A stretch of 64,000 nt of DNA from Ambrosia x helenae (Eukaryota > Streptophyta > Magnoliopsida > Asterales > Asteraceae): NCBI GenBank assembly GCA_030844895.1, contig CM061227.1, positions 310,001 to 374,000 of the forward strand. Reading direction: 5' to 3'. This document shows, one piece after another, positions 22,630 to 33,900 of the stretch. Below the pieces are notes generated by a model, which was not told the origin of the DNA, did not search any database, and saw only the letters and a list, made by a program, of their open reading frames with translations. Made by a program: the position numbers and the translations under genes. The first letter of the stretch is position 1. Each line of letters starts with the position of its first letter.

Positions 22630-24863
22630 AATACACAAAGTTCCAGTAATTAGTGAGGTAAAAATGTAAAAGCAGGTGACTTCAAATGCACCATGAAACA
22701 AAAAGGTCTCTCTATATATAAGAGTAAATAAACAAGCTAGTTAGTTAGTTATTCATTGATCATATATATTTAAATTTAAATTTAAATTTAAATTGTTAGG
22801 CCTATATATCATCTTATCGCTCTAATTTTTAGAAAAGTTAGTTGTTTCCTTTAGCCTTTTAATTAGCTTTTGTTCGTTTGGGAAAATTTTCATGGTTATT
22901 AAGACTGAACTAACTAACACGAGGAGTTATCGTTTGTGATCCTTAATTAACATGCTTAGACCTTAGTTGATGAGACTGTTTAAAAAACATTGAAACAAGT
23001 TTAGTATCCATGTTCCTTTACTTGCATAATTGATAACATTGTTTAAAGCTTTAAAAACATTGAAATAATTAAATTTACTTTATTTAAATTGTCTACTTTT
23101 TGCTAGTGAAACTGTTGTGAATGGATATTTCACAACTAATAAACAATACGATAAGTATAGAATTCTGATTGTTTTCTATTGAAAATGTTATGTATTACAT
23201 TTTTTTTATCCCTGCATCTTAGTGTTTTATTTCTATTGACAAAAAAATGTAAATTACATTTTATATCATTTTTTTGTTATACTAAAAAAAACAACTTGTT
23301 TTTAATCTTTTATAACATAAAATGCTACTGGGCTTGATGGACTGAAGCAGAGATGGGCTTACTACGTTGCTGGTCTAAAGGATAATGGGGCTGAGCGAGT
23401 TGGTGCTGTTGGGCTTAATCAAGTTGTGCTGCTGGCTTATTGCTTGTTGGTGAGGCTGGGCTTGGCTTAATAAAAGTCCGTGCTGCTGCTGTTAATAAAA
23501 AAAAAAAACATAGCTGAATGGTTGATATATACACAGCCCTGGATCATTCAGCGGCAGACCTACATACATCTCAAGTGGGCGCCCTTAAAATAAAAGACTT
23601 AGTGTAATTTGTAGGCAAAACTCCCGATCTTAAAAGTTTAGTTAAACCCCCATATTCCCCCCCCCCCCCCCCCCCCCCTCCCAAGAAAATAATTCCTGAG
23701 CCCGCCACTGTCTTCATCTAGGGTTCTGGTGGATACGTTGATCTTTGTTTTTTGTTCCTGAAGATCCAAAAACTAACCTCTTGTTGAATTAGACGAAGGA
23801 AGTGTATGTTTGATCAGATCTTGTCGCTAGATTCATGAAAAACAAGCGCACACGTACGGTAAAAAGACAGAATATAAAATTAAAAAGGATGTTAAAGGCA
23901 TAATTATTTATATCATTATCCATAAAGACTAAAAAAAACTAATATAATTAGCACTATAATCCTATTAATATCAAATTTTCATAACGATAGCATTTCATAC
24001 AATGTGATATCTTGTGCATAACTGCATCAACATAAGAAAAAAAAAAAAGGCAAAACCAACTCAAAAATACAAAATAAGAAGAATGCAAAGTCAACTAAGA
24101 AAAAAAAAAGCTTAAAGGAAGTCCAAACAAGAAAGAGACAATACAAACACATAACAATAAACCACATCATAGGACACCGAGGTTAGTGTAGAGAAGAAAA
24201 AAGTAGAGACCACCACTGTTGCGCCTAAAGGAAGCCACATTGTCTTAGTATAAGGGGCTTATGCCTCGGCTCGCTTGAGTGCTATGAGTATGTCAATATC
24301 ATTTTGACCACCAAGCTACTACACAGGCGTGGCATGATTAGAGGTAGAGGGAATATCGTCCAAACGGACCAAGCCAAGGATTAAGGAATCTAAATCTTGT
24401 ATTAAGTATACATTTAAGAAACCGATGAGTAAGTATACCTTCCGCGTGATACATTCAGAATACCAATATTGATATCTCATTGACCAAATCCTTACCAAGT
24501 TGCCACAATTTATGTATATTCAAAACATAACGACTTTAAGAACTAAATGAAAAACTTTAAGCAATCATGAAAATTCAATACAGATGTAATGGTTTTTTTT
24601 TGTCCTTCAGAAATCTCTGTTGCAACACCCGCTTTTCATGTATAAAAACATCAGCAATTATTGTAAGCGAACCAATGAATGTGACACCTAAATGCTTATC
24701 AAATCATAAAATGACAACAAAGCAACAAAATATGATAGGTTTGCACATTAAGTATTTAATATCCATACTGAGAAATATCCACGTACTCAGATTCCAATAT
24801 TCAACAACCATTGATATCGACCACACATTAAGTGGAACAAAAATATAAATAAAAGCTTAGATT
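22630..24863. other. spacer between HSP70 copies 2 and 3
   Basis: Copy 2 promoter side, including tandem TTTAAA at about 22769-22793, then AT-rich DNA. A run of about 22 C lies at 23657-23678 in a fragment ending TGAGCCCGCCACTG, typical of dispersed plant repeats. A-rich tracts lie at 23490-23510 and 24030-24110. 24680-24863 is the 3' flank of copy 3 and is shared with copy 1. No independent gene is supported. Confidence 0.5.
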
Positions 24864-27104
24864 CTAATATTTAACAACCATAATCTTATTTAAACACCGC
24901 TTGCAAACGAATTCAAGATGTACCTTCTTGAGGTGAAGTTCAGAAAAAGGTGCGTCCTGATTGTCCTCGAGCCACTTTGTCGTTTCATCAATGACTTTCT
25001 TCATTACCTGCAAGATCTCATGGTGCACACTCTTCTTGACGCTGTGCTCTTCGATCTTATTCTTCATGTTGTATATGCAATCCTCCAACGCATTGTGTGC
25101 TTCCGCTTTCTTCTTGAACTCTTGGTCCTCGAGTTTGTACTTCTCAGCATCCTTTACCATCTTCTCAATCTCTTCTTTGGAGAGTCTTCCATTTTCATTG
25201 GAAATTATGAGTTTTTCCATCCTACCCATGGATATTATCGAGGCGGTGACTGTGAGGATACCATTGGCATCTATTTCAAAGCACGTAATTCCAGACACTC
25301 CTTTGGGAGCAGGTGGTATTCCGAAAATTCTTAACTTGCCCAACAAATGGTTGTCAGTAGCTTTTGATCTTTCACCTTGATACACCTTATGAGTGGCAGC
25401 AGATTGGTTGTCATATGCTGTTTGATATGTTCTGGCACCACTAGTAGGAATTGGAGTGTTCCGCGGGATCAAAACTCTAAAAATACATCCTTTTGATTCT
25501 ACACCAAGTGATAAAGGAGTGACATCATGTAGCAAACACATCTTTAAGACTCTTATCACTGCTACCACTTACCTTCGCAGCCATAATGGCTGCACCACAC
25601 GCAACAGCCTCATCAGGGTTCACACTCTTGCATAACTTTCTGCCATCAAAAAAATCCCGTAGCATTTGCTGGACCTTTGGTATCCTAGTTGAGCCACCAA
25701 CAAGAATAATTTGTTCTACACATGATTTCTCCATCTTAGCATCACTTAAACATGATTCTAAAGTCTCAATGCACTTATTAAACGAACCCATGTTCAGCTC
25801 TTCAAACTTAGCTCGAGTAAATTTCATAGAAAAATCAATTCCCTCATGCAAGCTGTCCAAATCAATTGATGTCCGAGCAGTACACGAGAGAATCCTTTTT
25901 GCTTTCTCACAAGCAAATCTCAACCTCCCCAATGCTCTTTGGTTCGTATTCAAGTCCTTATTCCATCTCTTCTTGAATTCTATAACACAGTGATCCACCA
26001 TGCGGTTATCAAAATCCTCACCTCCCAAATGAGTGTCACCAGCAACAGCTTTTACCTCAAAAATACCCCCTTTCTCGATAGTCATTACAGAAACATCAAA
26101 AGTGCCACCACCCAAATCAAAGACGACCACATTTATCTTCCCAACAATATCAGACTTATTATCTAGTCCATATGAGATTGCAGCTGCTGTAGGCTCATTG
26201 ATCATACGAATGACGTTTAAATCCGGCAATAGTACCAGCGTCCTTAGTAGCCTGACGCTGTGAGTCATTGAAATACGCAGGAACAGTTATCACAGCATTT
26301 TTTCACTACTTTTCCCAGGTACGCTTCGGCGGTTTCCTTCATCTTTCCAAGAATCATTGAAGAAATTTCTTCAGGCAAAAATTCCTTTTCTTGACCTTTG
26401 TAAGTGACCACAATCTTTGGTGCGTCAGCAGGCCCTTGGATGACCTTAAACGGCCACAGCTTCATGTCTTGCTGCACTATGGAATCACTGAACCTTCTTC
26501 CAATCAACCTCTTTGCATCTGTAAATCCAGGGATGTTCAAGCCAAAAATCAAAGTATAAAAACATAACCAGAGAATGAACCTTGGTAATATAGTTAAACA
26601 GATAAATCATTGATAAGTTATATATACTAACCAGGTCAAGGTGTAGTGTCTAATGTCTATTGTTATAAACCTAAAACCCAAAACATGAACAACTGCTTGA
26701 AATTTTAGCATATAACAACTATCAAACACTCCATAAGTTTCTTTGAGGTGCAAATTTCTTAGCATCAGAATCCATTTTTAATAATGCAAAACAATTTTGT
26801 GATATAAATTTAATGATTTCTAAAACTAAAATAAGCATCACTCAGTAAAATTTGTATAGAAATAAATGAGTAAATGAGTAAACTGACCAAATATGGTGTA
26901 AGCAGGATTCATTGCCTGTTCATTTTTGGCGCCATCACCGACTAGACGCTCTCCGTCAACGAAAGCAACAGTGGATGGAGTGGTTCGGTTGCCTTGATCG
27001 TTAGGTATGATCTCCACCCGATTATGCTTCCAAACAGCCACACATGAGTACGTTGTTCCCAGATCAATGCCGATCGCCGGCGCCTCGTTTCCACTTACGT
27101 CCAT
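24864..27104 (-). pseudogene. HSP70 copy 3, near-complete with three single-base shifts
   Basis: Exon 1 (26888-27104, true ATG, MDVSGNEAPAIGIDLGTT) and exon 2 (26518 down to the stop at 24864) use the same splice sites as copies 1 and 2. Exon 1 has the same 217-nt length as in copy 1. Domain order is complete: NBD, linker (DVTPLSLGV), substrate-binding domain and helical lid, with an atypical end (NKIMVVKY, no EEVD). Three lesions are single-base gains in homopolymers: A at about 26300 (VVKNAVITV), A at about 26222 (AGFNVIR) and T at about 25530 (KDVLLHDV). Without them the frame is open throughout. Either recent pseudogenisation or assembly errors could explain this. Loss of EEVD would weaken co-chaperone TPR binding. 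Confidence 0.85.
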
Positions 27105-27283
27105 TACGTTCAAATATATTTTGAAGTGAGATTATTAAACTTTAACTGCCTAGGAAACTATATATATACAGCTGTCACGATGTTTTTCCATATACTTAAC
27201 CTCTATTTAAATTCAAATTACGAAACGATTCGCATGCTCGTATAATGACATTGGAAATGAAAACATATAAATTCTCTTGCTTT

Positions 27284-27600
27284 ATTTTTTTTTTTTTTTT
27301 TTGAACGGCCAACAAATCAATTTCCGAGTACTCTCGGACACCCTTTTGGCGAATCAGGTACTCGAGAGTACCCGGGCCACCAATTACCACCAATTCCCGG
27401 GAAAACCCGATCACTCACCCGCCCGAAGGCACGACAGTGAAATAATCGGTAAAACCGGTCGGGATCAGGACTCGAACCCAAGCCAATGACCGGGTCATCC
27501 CTCATTTCCCATCCACCAATGTCCTCCAAATGTAGCTAGTGGGAAATGAACCCAAGCCTCCCATAGGAAACTATAGGCCCTCAACCAACTGGGCTACAAT
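27284..27600 (-). mobile_element. tRNA-derived SINE with two B-box heads
   Basis: On the minus strand the head begins ATTGTAGCCCAGTTGG; the A box TAGCCCAGTTGG (27585-27596) is a perfect match to the tRNA consensus. A degenerate B box (GGTTCATTTCC, about 27542-27552) follows at tRNA spacing. A second, perfect B box GGTTCGAGTCC lies at 27468-27478. The 3' end is GTTGGCCGTTC plus poly-A (the T run at 27285-27302), identical to the SINE at 2821-3049. TTGCTTTA-like sequence on both sides is a possible target duplication. Confidence 0.82.
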
Positions 27601-27990
27601 TTTTTGCTTTTAATTTTGGGTTATGGGTTTTACACCGTGTGACATCACATTTTAAGGGTGTGACATCACATTCTGGGGTATGTGACAGCTTCCTATTGGT
27701 GTTTGATCTAGGTCAGGGTGTATCATTCCTAATTAAGGGGTGTATGGTTCCAAAATTCCCTTAATTTTTTCTAAACTAAAAACTAACTTAGTTTGGTAGA
27801 CTAGGATTTACAATTCAGAAAGGGGTGGTAGCGTAATTTGTTGCCCGTCTACCATCTATTTTAATGTAACTTGACAAGTTTTAGAAATGAAAATTTGTTT
27901 GTTTAGTTAAAAAAAATTACTTTTAAATAATCTTGCTTTATATTAAGTTGGAGTTTATGTTACAAAGCTATAACAATTCACACAGAATTA
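27601..27990. other. intergenic, 3' flank of the ferroportin gene
   Basis: Contains GTGTGACATCACATT duplicated at about 27637-27676. No gene is seen. The 3' UTR of the ferroportin gene must lie in the right part. Confidence 0.5.
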
Positions 27991-30900
27991 TTATGAAATA
28001 TAATTAATCAACTTCTCAAAGTGAAACAGGTGTCTCCGAACTCGATATACATGTACGCTATACATAACCGCTGCCATCGTCACCAACCCGAATGACACCA
28101 ATATCAACCTCCAGAAATCCTAATACCACAAAAGAAAGAAATGCATAAACGTTATAGCAGCGGCGAATCTAAGATTGTTTTTTAATTTTTGGTGTTAGAA
28201 TATCTATAGACATAAATTTATATTTTTGGTTCCAGACAAACAATTTGGGACACTCATAACAATTAGTGAGCTTGGATAAAATAATAGATAACTAAATAAT
28301 AGATCTTACATTTAAAAAGAATTTAAAACAATTAAAAATTTGGATTTGAAATGATAAATATTCGGAGATCGGAGTGAATATTAATGGTGGATAATATAAC
28401 CACTATAGCTTTTAATATTATTCTCTGCTATTTTCTTTAGAGTGTTGCTTTGTGTTTCTGTTAAAATATGTTGAAATTTATAATTCTCATTCAAATGTTA
28501 TAAAAGAAAAAATAAATGTTCTTATAAAGTCTAAATTGATGTTGTGTTATAAGTTTGTTCGAGTGTTACAGGTATTGGGCTTAAACATTTGTACGTGATA
28601 CTGAGAAGACCAGTCCATGTTATTTGGGCTAATTGTGAGCCCAAGTGGTGTTTTGTATCAGGTTGATAGTTTGGCCCATGTCGTTGATCCATCAGATATG
28701 TGCTTTCTCTTGACGGTCTAGATCACTTGTGGGAGAGTGTGTACGGCTCAGATCATATCTCACACGGATCGTGATATTGACTATAAAAGCTTTTCTCTCA
28801 GCTGATTATTGTAATTCGTTCATTTCACACACACACACTCTCATCTTTCTCTGATCATTAGGGTTTGTATGTTTTGTAAGGATTTCTCCTTATTGTCTTG
28901 TATTTTCTTCTTTATTATCAGAGATTCATCTGATCATTCTATCAGACGAATCTCAGACATTGTATTGTTCTTGAGCTTGTATTGATTTACAAGTTCTGGG
29001 TATTTGGGGGGTACGATTTGGGTTGGCTTAATAATATTTTTGGTCACCTGTTTTGTCGCTATCTCTTCTCTTGTGGTGTGTGATTATTATTCTTAGATCA
29101 GATTGTTTGAATATTATCAAACCCTAAATTTCTACATGGTATCAGAGCTCTTAGGGCTCTGTTATCATTCTTTCTATTGATTCTTGGGATCTTCCGCTGT
29201 TTACTTAGATCTAGCTGTTTAGATCTAAGTTCTTTTACTCTGTCTGTCTTTGTCTTAGATCTATATGTTTAGATCTGGTCTTTTGTCTTTGATCTGCTGA
29301 TTATCAGTGGTGATATCATAAAGGATCTTGGTTGTTTGGCTGAGATCGTGTTGATTGCTGTTGATTTCTGGATTATCATATTTTTGGTGATTTGGATCTG
29401 GGAGCTTTGCACTCTGTAAGTCTTCTGGTTTATATTTTTTGTTGATTGCATATTATTTGGCTTGGCTGCTGGAGTACTCTGTAAGTATTCTATCCTTTTG
29501 TCAGTTTTTTGTCTAGTGTATTTGGCCGGGTTAGGGTGGACCGGCATTGTTGATTGTCTTGTATCTTGTTTTTCTTGATTCTTTGTCTTACTTCTTTTTT
29601 ATTACGTATATTCATATTTTTTCTAGTTAAAAGGGCTCCTGTGTAAGGATCTGCGTGGGCACCTATGAGTGATGAACCCATGATCTGAACACCTACACAG
29701 CTTCGCTCTCTAGGGTTCTTACTTGTTCTTTTATTGTTCTTTGTTGTCTTGTTAGTTTTTGGCTAACTATTCTTGTTTTGTATTTGTTTACTTGTTCTGT
29801 GCTTTGTTATGGGTGATGAGAATATTGTTGTTAATGTTGGAGCAGGTGGAGATGTTCCACCTGAGACTCTTATAAGTAAATTGGACATAGGGGACCCTTT
29901 GTATCTTCACCCTAGTGATACATCTAGTCTGACCATTGTTAGTATTAAACTAAAAGGAACTGAAAATTATTCAGTATGGTGCAATGCTATGAAACTAGCT
30001 CTTGAAACTAAAAATAAAATAGGTTTTATAGAGGGTACATGTGTTAAATCTACTACTGATGTTGTTCTTGCTAGGCAATGGGATAGATGTAATTCTGTGG
30101 TTCTTTCTTGGTTACTTAACTCTATTAGTGAAGAGTTATATCTTGGACAAGTCTTCTCTAAGTTAGCCAAAGAAGTTTGGATTGACTTAAAGGAGACTTA
30201 TGACAGAGTTGATGGGTCTGTAGTTTTTAATTTGTATCAAAAGATCAACTCTGTTAGACAAAGTGGTAGTACTGTAGCAGAGTATTACCACAAGTTAAAT
30301 ACTATGTGGAAACAGTTTGATGCTATTGTTCAACTACCTAGTTGTACTTGTCAAGCTGCTAAGGAGTTTAATGATTTTAGTACATTAATAAAACTTATGC
30401 AGTTCTTAATGGGACTTGATGACATTTATCAACCAGTAAGGACCAATCTGTTAACTAGTGATCCTGTTCCTACTTTAAAAAATGCATTTGCTATTGTTTC
30501 TAGGGAGGAGTCACATAGGAATTCTAGTAGTTTGGCAAAACCTACAAATGTGTCTTTTGTTTCAAAAACTAATCAAAGTTTTGATAATAAAAGAAAAACA
30601 AATAGAGGTCCTAATCCAAACTTAAAGTGTTCTCACTGTAATCTGATTGGACATACAGTTGATAGATGTTATGAATTAGTTGGATACCCACCAGGCTATA
30701 AAAAGAAACCTAGTGGTCAAAATCCTAGGGCTAATATGGCTAGTTCTGTGAATAATAATGTGCAATCTGTTCCTGCTACTTGTTCTACTGCTGGTGTTCC
30801 TTTTTCTTCTGAACAGATTTCTAAAATTCTGAGTCTTATAAGTGAGAAGAATGGGAATGATTCACAACACTCCAATTCTGGAGGTAAGAGTGTGAACATT

Positions 30901-33900
30901 GCTGGTTTTTCTAATATGTCTTGTCTTGTTAATCTTGAAAAGGTTTTGAAAAACTTGTCATGTTGTTCTAGTTTTACAAAAGAATTTTTGGATAAAGGTT
31001 GGATCAGTGATTCTGGTGCCAACCAACATATGACAAGTAATGAAACTGATATGTTTAATTGTGTGGATGTTTCTTGTTATGATTTAGAAGTGAAACATCC
31101 TAATGGCACTAGTGCCAAGGTCACTAAAATAGGAGATGTTAAAATTGCTGAAAATGTTACTTTGTTTGGTGTCTTTCTTATTCCTGATTACTGTGTCAGT
31201 CTTATGTCTGTACACAAACTTGCTAGAGATAGTAAACTTTCTGTGCTATTTGATGAAAGTAAATGTTATATTCAGGATTCCAGATGCCAGAAAACCCTGG
31301 TGACTGGTAGGCAAAGTGATGGATTGTATTTTGTTGGTGCTAGTGTAAGTTTTGATAATTTTTGTTGTAATAGTGTTGTTGAGTCCAACTTGTGGCACAG
31401 CAGACTTGGTCATCCTTCTGATCAGGTTCTAGCTGTGTTAAAAGATAGTCTTGATATTAAGAATATTAGTTCTGAACCTTGTGAAGTTTGTCACAAGGCT
31501 AAACAGACTAGGTTACCCTTTCCTTTGAGTGATCATAAAACAAAGGAAGTAGGAGATTTGGTACACTTAGATGTGTGGGCCCTTATAGAGTCACAAGTAA
31601 AGAAGGTTATAAATATTTTCTTACTGTTGTTGATGACTTTTCAAGAACTGTTTGGTGTTATCTTTTGAAAAATAAAACAGAAGTGTTTGAAAATTTGATG
31701 GTTTTTTATGAGATGTTAAAAACTCAGTTTAAAAAGATTGTTAAAGTTTTTAGGAGTGATAATGGGACTGAGTTTGTTAATAGTCAAATGAATACTTTCT
31801 GTAATAAAAATGGTATAGTACATCAAACAAGTTGTGTATACACTCCACAACAAAATGGTGTTGTGGAGAGAAAACACAGACATCTTTTGAATATGGCTAG
31901 AGCCCTGCTGTTCCAAAGTGGATTACCTTTGTATTTCTGGTCTGAATGCATATTGACTGCTACTTATCTTATTAACAGGGTTCCTTCCTCAGTGTTGTTA
32001 GGTAAAAGTCCCTATGAAGTTGTCTATGGGTTCCCTCCCAAACTTAGCCATTTGAAAAATTTTGGGTGTCTTTGTTTTTGCACTGTGTTAAATGAAAATG
32101 ATAAATTTACCAGTTGTGCTAATAAATGTGTATTAGTTGGGTATTCTAATTTCAAAAAAGGATATAAAATGTGGAATTTAGAAACAAAACAGTTTGAATA
32201 TTCTAGAGATGTTAGATTTTATGAAGAAATCTATCCTTTTAAAACTGATCTTAAAAATGTAACTGTTTTTGATAAAAATTCTGTTAATCACTTAAACTTT
32301 TTTGATACTGAAAACTTTCAAATGGCTGAGAACAGTGAACTTCCCAATGATGAAGGGGGAACCAACATAACTCATGCAGACCTAGCTAGTAAGCAATCAG
32401 AAGAGGCTCCCTTGTCTACTGATCCTACTGATTTCAATCAAGGGGAGAGTGGACAAGGTGGAAGTAATCCTGATAGGGCTTACAATGATGCAGGGTCTAC
32501 AAATGAAGAGTCAAACCCATCTGAGGGAAGTAGTCTTAGAAGGTCTTCTAGGTTGTCTAGTTTTCCTAGGAAGTATGATCATTTTGTGGTTGATGGGAAA
32601 GTTAAATATCCCATTGAAAAGGTTGTGAATTATTCTAAACTTTCAACTGAAAACATGTGTTTTGTTTCAGTTTTGAATAAAACCATTGAACCATCTTGTT
32701 ATAGTGAGGCTTCTAAAGACCCAAGATGGGTAGAAGCCATGAATAATGAGATGGAGGCCTTATATAGGAATCAAACTTGGGTAATGACTGATTTACCTAA
32801 AGATAGGAAACCCATAGGATGTAGATGGGTTTATAAGGTTAAGTATAAGGCTAGTGGGGAGGTTGAGAGATACAAAGCTAGGTTAGTTGCTAAGGGATAT
32901 AACCAAAGAGAAGGAATAGACTTTGGGGAAACATTCTCCCCTGTTGTCAAAATGGTTACTGTCAGAACTGTTGTATCCTTAGCTGTACAACACAATTGGC
33001 AGTTATACCAACTTGACATCAACAATGCCTTCTTATATGGTTCTATCTCAGAAGATGTATACATGTTACCACCAGAAGGCTATTATGACAAAGGTGATAA
33101 CAAGGTATGCAAGCTTGTTAAGTCCCTTTATGGGCTAAAACAAGCACCTAGGCAGTGGAATGAGAAACTGACCAAGGTTTTGTTAGAAGTTGGCTTTGTA
33201 TAGAGTATTTGTGATTACTCATTGTTTGTGTTTGATAAACAAAGTGTGTTTATTGTCTTGCTTGTGTATGTTGATGATATAGTCATCACTGGAAACAGTG
33301 AGTTAGAAATTAATAAGATTAAAAGTTTTTTAAGTTCTAATTTCTTAATAAAAGATCTTGGGAAACTGAGATATTTTTTAGGGATAGAAGTCTTATATGA
33401 TAAAAGGTGTATTTGTTTTTCACAAAGGAAATATTGTTTGGAATTGCTCAGTGAGTTTGGTTATATGGGTTGTAAACCAATAACCACACCCATTGAACAA
33501 AGTTACATTGTTAGTGTTAAAAGTAATAAAAATAGTGTTGCACTTGAAAATGTTAATGGCTATCAAAAGATGGTTGGCAAGCTTATATATCTGTCATTAA
33601 CAAGACCAGATATAAGCTATGCTGTCCAGTTTTTAAGCCAGTACATGCACAATCCTTGTTCTGGGCATCTTAAGATTGCCTTAAGACTCTTGAGATACCT
33701 CAAAGGTTCTCCTGGAACTGGTATAGTTTTCAGTCCCAGTAGTGAGTTCAGTCTACTTGGATATGTGGATGCTGACTGGGCTAAGTGTCTAGAAACCAGA
33801 AGATCTATTACTGGTTATTGTATTTTTCTTGGAGATTCGTTAATCTCTTGGAAAAGTAAAAAGCAAAGTACTATTTCTAGGTCTTCTGCTGAATCTGAGT

